Positions 1-7,917 of a stretch of DNA of 64,000 nt are shown here, in pieces. Source of the DNA: Comamonas phosphati (GTDB lineage Bacteria > Pseudomonadota > Gammaproteobacteria > Burkholderiales > Burkholderiaceae_C). Every line of letters starts with the position of its first letter. Position 1 is the stretch's first letter. Under the pieces are notes generated by a model. It was given only the letters and a program-made list of their open reading frames with translations, searched no databases and was not told the DNA's origin. The DNA lies in contig NZ_BMEU01000002.1 in assembly GCF_014637085.1 (NCBI RefSeq), forward strand, positions 62,001 to 126,000, given 5' to 3'. A program made the position numbers and the translations under genes.

Positions 1-798
1 CCCGAGCAACTGGCCCGGCGTGCCGCTGAACGGGGCGTGCAGCTGTGGGCCCTGACCGACCATGACGAGGTCGGCGGGCAGCACCGCGCCGCCGAAGCCG
101 CCCATGCCTGTGGCCTGGACTATCTGACCGGAACCGAAATCTCCGTGAGCTTTGCCGGCCACACCGTGCATATCGTGGGCCTGGGCTTCGATGCCGAAGA
201 CGCCCAGCTGGGCCAAGGCCTCTATGGCACCCGCAATGGCCGCGGCCCGCGCGCCAAGGAGATGGCGCGCCAGCTGGAACTCGCCGGCATAGCCGGCAGC
301 TACGAAGGCGCGCTGCGCCATGCGGGCAATCCGGAGCTGATCTCGCGCACCCACTTTGCGCGCTACCTGGTGGAAAGCGGCATCTGCAGCGACACCTATG
401 AGGTGTTCCGCCGCTTTCTGACCGAGGGCCGCCCCGGCTATGTGCCCCATGTCTGGGCCAACCTGCGCGATGCCGTGCACTGGATCACGGATGCCGGCGG
501 CATGGCGGTCATTGCCCACCCGGCACGCTACGGCCTGACGGCCAACGAAGAATATGCGCTGTTTTCGGAGTTCAAGCAGCACGGCGGCCGGGGGGTAGAG
601 GTCGTCACGGGCAGCCACCACCCGCACGAGTACGCCATCTACGCCGACATGGCCATGGAATTCGGTCTGGCCGCATCGCGCGGCAGCGATTTCCACAGCC
701 CCGATGAATCGCATACCGATCTCGGCGATCTGCCTCCATTGTCCAGCCGGCTCACACCGGTCTGGGAGCTGCTGCAGGAGCGCATCCAGAGGGCCTGA
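1..798 (+). CDS. PHP-domain phosphoesterase (3',5'-nucleoside bisphosphate phosphatase / YciV family), 5' end missing
   Basis: The reading frame is open from the first base, so the N-terminus, including the first His-rich metal motif of PHP proteins, lies outside the window; 265 residues are visible. Metal-binding PHP motifs remain: TDHDE near visible residue 19, HTVHIVGLGF near 54, IAHPARYGL near 170 and GSDFHS near 228. Family members hydrolyse 3',5'-bisphosphonucleotides or trim RNA 5' ends in the cytoplasm using a tri-metal centre. A GTG at 37 is inside the conserved fold and is not a plausible start. The gene sits 62 bases before a YciO-family gene in the same direction, probably one transcript. 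Family assignment is firm; the exact substrate is inferred. Confidence 0.9.
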   Translation, partial: PEQLARRAAERGVQLWALTDHDEVGGQHRAAEAAHACGLDYLTGTEISVSFAGHTVHIVGLGFDAEDAQLGQGLYGTRNGRGPRAKEMARQLELAGIAGSYEGALRHAGNPELISRTHFARYLVESGICSDTYEVFRRFLTEGRPGYVPHVWANLRDAVHWITDAGGMAVIAHPARYGLTANEEYALFSEFKQHGGRGVEVVTGSHHPHEYAIYADMAMEFGLAASRGSDFHSPDESHTDLGDLPPLSSRLTPVWELLQERIQRA

Positions 799-860
799 AA
801 AGCCCGCACGCAATCCTTCGCCTGGCCTTTGTCCAGGCACACAGCACAGGACCCTGCTCC

Positions 861-1505
861 ATGACCATCCGTTTTGAAGTCTATCCAGAGAATCCGCAAC
901 CGCGCATCGTCAGGCAGGCCGCCGAGATGCTGCGCAAGGGCGCCATCCTGGCCGTGCCCACGGACTCCAGCTATGCGCTGGTCTGCCATCTCGATGACAA
1001 GAATGCCGTGGACCGGATACGCCGCATACGCCAGATCAACGACAAGCACCATCTGACGCTGCTGTGCCGCGACCTGTCCGAGCTGGCCAACTACGCCCGC
1101 GTGGACAACCGCCAGTACCGTCTGCTCAAGCTGGCCACGCCCGGCCCCTACACCTTCATCCTCGAAGCCTCCAAGGAAGTGCCCAAGCGCCTGAGCCACC
1201 CTTCGCGCAAGACCATAGGCCTGCGCGTGCCGGACCGCAAAGGCCTGCAGCTGCTGCTGGGAGAACTGGGCGAGCCCCTGCTGGCCACCACCTTGATCGC
1301 CCCTGGCGAGACCGAGCCGCTCAACGACGCGGATGCCATCCTGGAACGCTTCCCCCACGAACTCGATGCCGTGGTCGACGCCGGTGCCTGCCCTCAGGAG
1401 CCGACGACCGTGCTGGATCTGGTGCCCATGGCCCTGAACAATCCGCCCACCATCCTGCGCCAGGGCCGCGGCAGCCTGGATGCCATCGGCCTGCGGGCGG
1501 ATTGA
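861..1505 (+). CDS. YciO-like L-threonylcarbamoyladenylate synthase family protein
   Basis: A 214-residue single-domain protein of the Sua5/YciO/YrdC superfamily, which binds RNA and nucleotides and in TsaC/Sua5 makes threonylcarbamoyl-AMP for tRNA t6A. The typical N-terminal stretch GAILAVPTDSSYALVCHL (about residues 29-46) and the following RIRQINDKHHLTLLCRDL correspond to the nucleotide/bicarbonate pocket. The length and absence of a Sua5 C-terminal domain fit the YciO branch, whose cellular role is less certain than that of TsaC. ATG 861 is the start; no better upstream start exists. It follows the PHP gene and ends just before a bidirectional terminator that separates it from the convergent chemoreceptor. 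Confidence 0.85.
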   Translation: MTIRFEVYPENPQPRIVRQAAEMLRKGAILAVPTDSSYALVCHLDDKNAVDRIRRIRQINDKHHLTLLCRDLSELANYARVDNRQYRLLKLATPGPYTFILEASKEVPKRLSHPSRKTIGLRVPDRKGLQLLLGELGEPLLATTLIAPGETEPLNDADAILERFPHELDAVVDAGACPQEPTTVLDLVPMALNNPPTILRQGRGSLDAIGLRAD

Positions 1506-1521
1506 GATCCGGCGCCGCATC

Positions 1522-1549
1522 AAAAAAAAGGGCTTCCGCCCTTTTTTTT
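1522..1549. terminator. Bidirectional intrinsic terminator
   Basis: An A8 run, GGGC-TTCC-GCCC hairpin and T8 run give a symmetrical structure between the convergent YciO-like gene (ends 1505) and the chemoreceptor gene (ends 1624). It should work for both strands. Confidence 0.85.
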
Positions 1550-1606
1550 GCTGCCAGTGCCTATTCAGAAATCATTGCGGGCATATCCGGCCTATCAAGC
1601 GGTTCC

Positions 1607-1618
1607 AGAACGTGTTCA
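1607..1618 (+). repeat. Copy of the AGAACGTGTTCA motif
   Basis: AGAACGTGTTCA, followed here by CGATCTCAGG. It lies 6 bases beyond the chemoreceptor stop codon. The same 12-mer occurs at 35103 and 62385 (see those entries). Confidence 0.55.
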
Positions 1619-1623
1619 CGATC

Positions 1624-2901
1624 TCAGGCCGATTTATACGCCAAGGCCTTGGATTCCCGTCGGCCCAGCGGAGCGGGCGCCAGGACGGGAGGCGTGTAGC
1701 CAAGGCTTGATGGCGCCTCTTCTTCCTCATCGAGCTTGAAGGCGCCCACGGCTTCCTGCAGGTCTTCGGTGCGGGCATTGAGCGCCGCCGCGGCCTGCGT
1801 GGCCTGCTGCACCAGCACGGCGTTTTCCTGATTGGTGCTGTCCATGTGCGCCACGGCCGTGTTCACATGATCTATGCCTTCGCTCTGCTCCTGCAGGGCA
1901 TGCGAAATTTCTCCGAGCAGGCCGGTGACCTGGCCCACGGATTGCACGATGTCCTTCATGGTGGCGCCCGCCTGTCCCACCAGCCCGGCGCCGCTTTCCA
2001 CCTGCGCCACGCTGACGGTGATCAGCTGCTTGATCTGCTTGGCGGCCTCGGCGCTGCGCTGAGCCAGCGAACGCACCTCGCTGGCCACCACGGCAAAGCC
2101 ACGGCCCTGATCGCCCGCACGGGCGGCCTCCACGGCGGCATTGAGCGCGAGAATATTCGTCTGGAAGGCGATGCCTTCGATCACCTGGATGATGTCCACG
2201 ATCTTGCGCGAGCTGCCGCTGATCGCCTCCATGGTGCTCACCACCTGCCCGACCACCGCGCCGCCGCGCTCGGCCGTGGCCGAGGCCGCCACCGCCAGCC
2301 CGCTGGCCGAGCGCGCCCGGTCTGCGTTCTGGCGCACGGTGGCCGTGAACTGCTCCATGCTGGCGGCCGTCTCGGCCAGGGCGCTGACCTGGACTTCGGT
2401 GCGGCTGGAGAGATTGGCATTGCCGGCATTGATCTCGCCCGCCGACACGCCGAGGGCAGTAGTGGACTGCTTGATGCGCCCCACCAGTTCGGTCAGGGTG
2501 TCCTCCATGGTTCCGAGGGCCGTCAGCAGGCGGCCGAAATCGCCCTGCATGTCGGAAGAAAACTCCTGGCTCAGATCGCCGGAAGCCACGGTTTCCGCAA
2601 TCAGAATGGCCTGCTTGAGCGGCTGCACGATGCCGCGGCTCAGGCTGAACCAGGCAAACACGCAGACCAGCAAGGCCAGGGCACCAAAACCCAGCGCCCA
2701 CCAGCGGGTTTGCGCAATCTCATCCAGCAGGCCCTTCACCTGCGCCGCCTGCAGATGACCCGCTTGGCCCGCCTGCAGCCCCTGGGCCACGTGATCCAGC
2801 GCCAGCAGGCTCATGCCCGCCAAGCCCAGCACCAATACGCCGATGGAGCCGAAAGCGACCACGAGCCGCACACCGATCGGCAATCTTGCAAATATTCCCA
2901 C
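1624..2901 (-). CDS. Methyl-accepting chemotaxis protein with a very short periplasmic segment
   Basis: A chemoreceptor of about 425 residues. Two membrane segments (about residues 12-34 and 69-88) enclose only about 34 periplasmic residues, so there is no recognisable ligand-binding domain. A HAMP region follows, then a long helical signalling domain whose hairpin tip contains [20 protein letters not shown], the hallmark that contacts CheA/CheW. I chose GTG at 2901 because AAGGGA lies 8 bases upstream; an in-frame ATG at 2940 would add 13 residues without a good ribosome site. No che genes are nearby. It may sense membrane state or pair with another receptor, but that is inference. Confidence 0.93.
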   Translation of the reverse strand: MGIFARLPIGVRLVVAFGSIGVLVLGLAGMSLLALDHVAQGLQAGQAGHLQAAQVKGLLDEIAQTRWWALGFGALALLVCVFAWFSLSRGIVQPLKQAILIAETVASGDLSQEFSSDMQGDFGRLLTALGTMEDTLTELVGRIKQSTTALGVSAGEINAGNANLSSRTEVQVSALAETAASMEQFTATVRQNADRARSASGLAVAASATAERGGAVVGQVVSTMEAISGSSRKIVDIIQVIEGIAFQTNILALNAAVEAARAGDQGRGFAVVASEVRSLAQRSAEAAKQIKQLITVSVAQVESGAGLVGQAGATMKDIVQSVGQVTGLLGEISHALQEQSEGIDHVNTAVAHMDSTNQENAVLVQQATQAAAALNARTEDLQEAVGAFKLDEEEEAPSSLGYTPPVLAPAPLGRRESKALAYKSA

Positions 2902-3129
2902 GATACATCCCTTGCATTGAATCCGCCCGGCCCCCGCCAAGCCGCGGCCACCTGTCCGCTACCTTACATCACTTGTTTCATTTTGCAACAGCATTCACCC
3001 GTAACGCGTGCCGCGCGGGACACCGGCGACATGGCACTGATTTCTGCCACCGGCCCCATGCCCCAGCCCGTGCTCGATCCAGTCGCGCACATCGCAACGA
3101 ACAAGGGCCGTGTCTGAGACAATCGGTGT

Positions 3130-3798
3130 GTGGAACTGTCTGAACTTATACAAACCGTACTCATCTATGCCCTGCCGGTGCTGTTCGCCATCACCGTCCA
3201 TGAGGCAGCGCACGGCTATGCCGCGCGTCACTTCGGCGACAACACCGCGGCCATGATGGGGCGCATCACGCTCAATCCCCTCAAGCACATCGACCCCGTC
3301 GGCACCATCCTGATGCCGCTGCTGCTGTACTTCGCCACCTCGGGGGCCTTCCTGTTCGGGTATGCCAAGCCCGTGCCCGTGCGCTTCGAGCAGTTGCGCC
3401 ATCCCAAGCGCGACATGGTCTGGGTGGCGCTGGCAGGCCCGGCCTCCAACTTTCTGCAGGCGCTGCTGTGGGGTGTCGTCATGGTCGTGCTGGCGGGCAT
3501 GGGCCTGCGCGAGCGCTTCTTCCTGGAGATGTGCCGCGCCGGCATCCTCGTCAACCTGGTGATGTGGGCATTCAACCTGTTTCCGCTACCGCCGCTGGAT
3601 GGCGGCCGCATTCTGGTCGGCCTGCTGCCCTGGAAACAGGCCCAGGCCGTGGCCCGTATCGAGCCGTTCGGCTTCTTCATCGTCATGGGCCTGGTCATCG
3701 CCGGCGTGGTGGGCAACTACTGGCTGCGCCCGCTGATGAGCCTGGGCTACGGGGCCATCGACCTGATTCTTTCCCCTTTCATGGCCTTGCTGCTCTGA
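3130..3798 (+). CDS. Site-2 protease family (M50) membrane metalloprotease
   Basis: A 222-residue integral membrane protein of the small M50B type. The zinc motif HEAAH sits at about residues 22-26 within the first membrane helix. The second zinc ligand region PLPPLDGGRI (about 155-164) carries the conserved Asp-Gly-Gly of the family. LNPLKHIDPVGTI after the first motif is also typical. It has no PDZ domain, unlike RseP, so it belongs to the SpoIVFB/YwhC-like group; its substrate is unknown. GTG at 3130 is the start. It precedes trpS by 43 bases in the same direction, an arrangement I recall from other betaproteobacteria. Confidence 0.92.
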   Translation: MELSELIQTVLIYALPVLFAITVHEAAHGYAARHFGDNTAAMMGRITLNPLKHIDPVGTILMPLLLYFATSGAFLFGYAKPVPVRFEQLRHPKRDMVWVALAGPASNFLQALLWGVVMVVLAGMGLRERFFLEMCRAGILVNLVMWAFNLFPLPPLDGGRILVGLLPWKQAQAVARIEPFGFFIVMGLVIAGVVGNYWLRPLMSLGYGAIDLILSPFMALLL

Positions 3799-3841
3799 GC
3801 GGCAAGCCTTAGACAAGACCGTATTTCGCTGATCTTCTGTT

Positions 3842-5152
3842 ATGAACACCACCCGTTTCCTGACCGGCATCACTCCCAGCGGCACGCCCCATCTGGGCAA
3901 CTACGCAGGCATGATGCGCCCCGCCATCCTGGCCAGCCGCGCCCGGAATGTGGAGAACTTCTACTTCCTGGCCGACTACCACGCCCTGATCAAGTGCCAG
4001 GACCCCGACCGCGTGCAGCGCTCCACCATCGAGATCGCCGCCAGCTGGCTGGCCGCCGGCCTGGACCCCGAGCATGTGACCTTCTACCGCCAGTCCGACA
4101 TCCCCGAGATTCCCGAGTTGACCTGGTTTCTCACCTGCGTGACCGGCAAGGGCCTGCTCAACCGCGCCCATGCCTACAAGGCATCGGTGGACAAGAACCA
4201 TGCGGCCGGTGTGGACCCTGACGACGGCGTGACCGCAGGCCTGTTCATGTACCCCGTGCTCATGGGCGCCGACATCCTCGTGTTCAACGCCCAGAAGGTG
4301 CCCGTGGGGCGCGACCAGGTGCAGCACCTGGAGATGGCGCGCGACATGGCCTCCAGCTTCAACCACATCTACGGCGGCGAATACTTCACCCTGCCCGAGG
4401 CCGTGGTCGAGGAAAGCGTGGCCACGCTGCCGGGCCTGGACGGCCGCAAGATGAGCAAGAGCTACAACAACACCATCGCGTTGTTCGCTCCGCGCGAGCA
4501 GCTCAGAAAGCTCATCAACAGCATCACCACCGACTCGCGCGCACCCGGCGAGCCCAAGGAAGTCGAGGGCTCGACCCTGTTCCAGATCTACCAGGGCTTT
4601 GCCAGCGAAGAGGAAACCGCCGTCCTGCGCCGGCAATACGCCGAAGGCATTGCCTGGGGCGATGCCAAGCAGCTGCTGTTCGAGCGCATCGACCGCGAGA
4701 TCGCACCCATGCGCGAGCGCTACGAATACCTGATCGCCCACCCGCAGGAGCTGGAAGACATCCTGCAGGCCGGCGCCGCCAAGGCCCGCAAGCTGGCCAC
4801 GCCGCTGCTGCGCGAGCTGCGCGGCGCCGTGGGCCTGCGCAACCTGGCCAGCACCGCGGCCAAGAAGAATGCCAGGGCGGCCAAATCGGCCCTGCCCCAG
4901 TTCAAGCAATACCGCGAAGCAGACGGCCAGTTCTACTTCAAGCTGGTGGCCGGCGACGGCCAGCTGCTGCTGCAAAGCCTGGGCTTCACGGCACCCAAGG
5001 AAGCCGGCCAGAGCATCGCCCAGCTGCAGCGTGAAGGAGCCACGGCCCTGGCTGCCCTGCAAGGCAGGCTGCAGCCGGTGGACGGCGTGGCCCAAGCACA
5101 GGTGCTGTCGGCGCTGCAGCAGCTGCGCGAGGCGGCAGAGCAGCAAAGCTAG
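3842..5152 (+). CDS. trpS: Tryptophan--tRNA ligase with a C-terminal DUF1508-like extension
   Basis: Charges tRNA(Trp) with tryptophan in the cytoplasm. This class I synthetase has TPSGTPHLGNY at residues 11-21 (HIGH-type motif, here HLGN) and KMSKS at 203-207. At 436 residues it is about 100 longer than the usual 330-340. The extra part begins after the normal C-terminus near residue 340: an Ala/Lys-rich linker, then FKQYREADGQFYFKLVAGDG and LGFTAPKEAGQSIAQL (about 354-395). This pattern resembles the small DUF1508/YegP fold. A final helix rich in Gln and Ala ends the protein. The synthetase call is certain; the identity of the extra domain is by eye. Confidence 0.97.
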   Translation: MNTTRFLTGITPSGTPHLGNYAGMMRPAILASRARNVENFYFLADYHALIKCQDPDRVQRSTIEIAASWLAAGLDPEHVTFYRQSDIPEIPELTWFLTCVTGKGLLNRAHAYKASVDKNHAAGVDPDDGVTAGLFMYPVLMGADILVFNAQKVPVGRDQVQHLEMARDMASSFNHIYGGEYFTLPEAVVEESVATLPGLDGRKMSKSYNNTIALFAPREQLRKLINSITTDSRAPGEPKEVEGSTLFQIYQGFASEEETAVLRRQYAEGIAWGDAKQLLFERIDREIAPMRERYEYLIAHPQELEDILQAGAAKARKLATPLLRELRGAVGLRNLASTAAKKNARAAKSALPQFKQYREADGQFYFKLVAGDGQLLLQSLGFTAPKEAGQSIAQLQREGATALAALQGRLQPVDGVAQAQVLSALQQLREAAEQQS

Positions 5153-5225
5153 ACTGCACAACGAAGGAGCGCCCGCCGGCAACACGGCGGGCAGCACAGA
5201 AAACCTTGCTTTGAAGGGAATGTCA

Positions 5226-5942
5226 ATGCGCATCGCCGCCTTGGACGACGATCCTCTGCAACTGGACATGCTGTCCCAGGTTGCGCTGGAAAGCGGTCAC
5301 AGCTGCCACACCTACCTCAAGGGAGCAGCCCTGCAGCAGGATCTGCGCCGGGAAAGCTTCGACCTGCTGATCGTGGACTGGCAGCTGCCCGACATGGACG
5401 GCACGGATCTGGTGCGCTGGGTGCGCAGCCAGGTCAGCAAGGAACTGCCCATTCTCTTCATCACCTTCCGCAGCGAAGAGGTGGACATCATCGAAGGACT
5501 GGCCTGCGGCGCCGACGATTTCATGGTCAAGCCCATCCGGGCCGGCGAGCTGCGCGCGCGCATCGCCGCCCTGCTGCGCCGCGCCTATCCCGCGCCCGCG
5601 CAGAGCGTGCTGGAGTTCGGCCCCTACCGCTTCATCGCCGCCACCAACAGCCTCGAGATCAACGGCCAGCCCGTGGGAGTCACGCACCGCGAGTACATGC
5701 TGGCGCTGACGCTATTCCAGAACCGGGGCCGCCTGCTGTCGCGCGACCATCTGCGCGAAGTGGTCTGGGGCCATAACGCCGAGGTGCAATCGCGCTCGCT
5801 GGACACCCATATCTCGCGCCTGCGCACGCTGCTGAATCTGCGTGCCGGACAGCCCTATTCCATCTCGGCCATCTACGGCTATGGCTACCGGCTGGATGTT
5901 CCCGATGCTTCGGACCCGGCACCGATGGCGAGCAACGCCTAG
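5226..5942 (+). CDS. OmpR/PhoB-type response regulator
   Basis: A 238-residue two-domain regulator. The receiver domain shows the acidic cluster DDD (7-9), phospho-acceptor Asp51 in VDWQLPDMDG and the conserved Lys102 in MVKPI. The C-terminal winged-helix domain (about 140-230) has NRGRLLSRDHLREVVWG and RSLDTHISRLRTLL, normal for OmpR/PhoB DNA-binding domains. ATG 5226 is preferred because AAGGG lies 7 bases upstream; ATG 5220 is two codons earlier. It heads a same-strand block with a LysM/FecR periplasmic protein and a CHASE2 sensor kinase, its likely partner. The promoter and target genes are not evident. Confidence 0.92.
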   Translation: MRIAALDDDPLQLDMLSQVALESGHSCHTYLKGAALQQDLRRESFDLLIVDWQLPDMDGTDLVRWVRSQVSKELPILFITFRSEEVDIIEGLACGADDFMVKPIRAGELRARIAALLRRAYPAPAQSVLEFGPYRFIAATNSLEINGQPVGVTHREYMLALTLFQNRGRLLSRDHLREVVWGHNAEVQSRSLDTHISRLRTLLNLRAGQPYSISAIYGYGYRLDVPDASDPAPMASNA

Positions 5943-6007
5943 GCGCATCCAGCACGCTGACGGCACATGCCTCGCTGCCAACCGCTTTCTTTCACCCATA
6001 TCGCGTC

Positions 6008-7783
6008 ATGCCGCTCTCCGACCGCCTCCCCATCCGCCTACGCTACTCGCTGCCGCAGTCGTTTCGCGGCCGGCCCTGGATGGCTGCCGGCCTGGCCGGT
6101 GTGGGCAGCCTGCTGAGCCAGACGGCAGCCCTGGCGCAGATCACGCCTATGCCGCGCGGCGGCGATGTGATTGCGCACCGCGTGGTCGCCGGCGACACGC
6201 TGGAGCAGCTGGCAGCCCGCTACCTGGGGGACTATCGGCAGTGGTCGGCGCTGCAAAGCCACAACCGGGTTCCCGACCCTTACCGCCTGCGCCCCGGCTC
6301 GGTGCTGGAGATTCCGGTGAACCTGCTGCGTGCCGCCACGGCCTCTGTGGAGTTCGTGCATGGCGACGTGCGTTCGCGCTCGCTCGACCATCCGGGCGAT
6401 GCCGGCCCGGCCAAGCAGACCGCAGTGCAAAAAGGCCAGTTGCTGCAGGAAGGCGACTCGCTCAAGCTCGCGCCCGACTCCTTTGTCGCCGTCAAGCTGG
6501 CCGACGGCTCCCTGGTCCGCGTGCAGGCCGAATCCGAAGTACAGCTGCGCCAGATGCGCCGCAAGGGCCGCGCGGGCACGCTGCAGTCGGTGCTGGACCT
6601 ACACGAAGGCAACCTGGAGGCTTCGGTGCCCAAGCAGGCCAATGGAGAGCGCCGCTTCGAGGTGCGTACCCCCACGGCCTCCACCAGCGTGCGCGGCACC
6701 CGCTTCCTGGTGTTCAACGATGCCGACGGCCGCACGGCAGCCTCAGTGGACGAGGGCTCGGTCGCCGTGCGCTCCGGCCAGCCAGGCACTCTCGTACACC
6801 CCGGCCAGGGCGTGTCCGTCACGGCCGACGGCCATGTGGGCCGCCCCCGGAAAATGCTGCCGGCCCCCGACACTTCCGCATGGCCGCAGCTGGCCGAAGA
6901 TGCCAGCTGGGTCAGCCTGCCCCTGCCCACCTTGCCCGGCGCCGCGCGCTACCAGGTGCAGCTCGCGCAGGACGCCGCACTGAACCAGGTCGTGCGCAGC
7001 GGGCTCTTCAGCCAGTCGCCACTGCGCCTGACCGGCGTGGACGACGGCAACTACGTGGTAGCCATCCGCGCGCTGGATGCCAACGGCATTCCCGGTGCGC
7101 GCAGCCTGCACAGCCTGCGCGTCAAGGCCCACCCCGTCCCCCCGCTGTATGAATCGCCCGAGCCCAATGCCATCATCGGCCTGGGCCAGGGCAGCCTGAA
7201 CTGCACCAAGGTGGAGGAAGCCTCGGCCTACCGCATCCAGGTCGTGGCCGCCGATGGTGATTTCGCCCAGCCGCTGGTCGACGCATCCGCCCTGCGGGAC
7301 TGCGCACTGCCGGCCGACGCGCTGGCCCGGCTCGCGCCTGGCACCTACCGCTGGCGCGCGGCCAGCCAGCGCACGCTGGCCGACGGCAACATCGACCAGG
7401 GTCCGTTTGCTGCAGCACAGGCCATGAAGCTGGCCAGGCCGCCTGCACAGCTGTCCAGCGATGCCCTGCAACTGGGCGGCGGCCCGGGCGAAGGCAGCCG
7501 AACCATCCGCTGGAGCGGCGAGGAAGGCCACCGCTACCACGTGGTCGTCGCCAGCGAACCCGGTTTTGCCGCACCGCTGGTGGACACCTGGGTGGACCAG
7601 CCGCAGTGGAGCCCGCAGGATCTGCCCAGCGGCGCCTACTACCTGCGCCTGCAGGTGCAGGACAGCAACGGGCTGCGCAGCAATTTCTCGGCAGCGCGCC
7701 AGTTCCAGGCCGGCAGCTGGGTCACCGACGGCAGCGGCCAGATGCTGACCTCCGGCGACGGAACACGGCTGCAGCGCCAGTAG
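6008..7783 (+). CDS. Periplasmic LysM and FecR domain protein
   Basis: A 591-residue exported protein. A signal sequence runs to about residue 43 (AALAQ), with a long basic N-region. A LysM domain (about 57-104, HRVVAGDTLEQLAARYLGDY) should bind peptidoglycan. A FecR domain follows (about 155-245, SFVAVKLADGSLVRV and FEVRTPTASTSVRGTRF). The rest appears to be beta-sandwich repeats of about 90 residues, e.g. ARYQVQLAQDAALNQVV. FecR domains usually pass signals to anti-sigma or sensor partners, but no ECF sigma gene is present. The position between a response regulator and a CHASE2 kinase suggests it feeds the kinase an envelope signal. That role is inference; the domains are clear. Confidence 0.88.
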   Translation: MPLSDRLPIRLRYSLPQSFRGRPWMAAGLAGVGSLLSQTAALAQITPMPRGGDVIAHRVVAGDTLEQLAARYLGDYRQWSALQSHNRVPDPYRLRPGSVLEIPVNLLRAATASVEFVHGDVRSRSLDHPGDAGPAKQTAVQKGQLLQEGDSLKLAPDSFVAVKLADGSLVRVQAESEVQLRQMRRKGRAGTLQSVLDLHEGNLEASVPKQANGERRFEVRTPTASTSVRGTRFLVFNDADGRTAASVDEGSVAVRSGQPGTLVHPGQGVSVTADGHVGRPRKMLPAPDTSAWPQLAEDASWVSLPLPTLPGAARYQVQLAQDAALNQVVRSGLFSQSPLRLTGVDDGNYVVAIRALDANGIPGARSLHSLRVKAHPVPPLYESPEPNAIIGLGQGSLNCTKVEEASAYRIQVVAADGDFAQPLVDASALRDCALPADALARLAPGTYRWRAASQRTLADGNIDQGPFAAAQAMKLARPPAQLSSDALQLGGGPGEGSRTIRWSGEEGHRYHVVVASEPGFAAPLVDTWVDQPQWSPQDLPSGAYYLRLQVQDSNGLRSNFSAARQFQAGSWVTDGSGQMLTSGDGTRLQRQ

Positions 7784-7803
7784 GTTCTGCATGGACCGCT
7801 TCT

Positions 7804-7896
7804 AAAAAAGGAGCATCTGTCGCTTGCCATTGCCTGACTTCAGATATCCATTACATTGAAGTCCAATGAATACAAGCGCCAGCAGCTCCCTTTTTT
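7804..7896. repeat. Imperfect palindromic intergenic element
   Basis: The left arm begins AAAAAAGGAGCATCTGTCGC. The right arm, read on the other strand, begins AAAAAAGGGAGCTGCTGGCG. Both continue into CTTG and, a little further in, CATTG. The element is about 93 bases with arms of about 30 and fills most of the gap between the FecR gene and the kinase, ending 21 bases before the kinase ATG. It is the most complete member here of the degenerate GCTGYTGGCGCTTG family. Confidence 0.6.
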
Positions 7897-7917
7897 AATA
7901 ACCCCAAGCCGCCGTCC

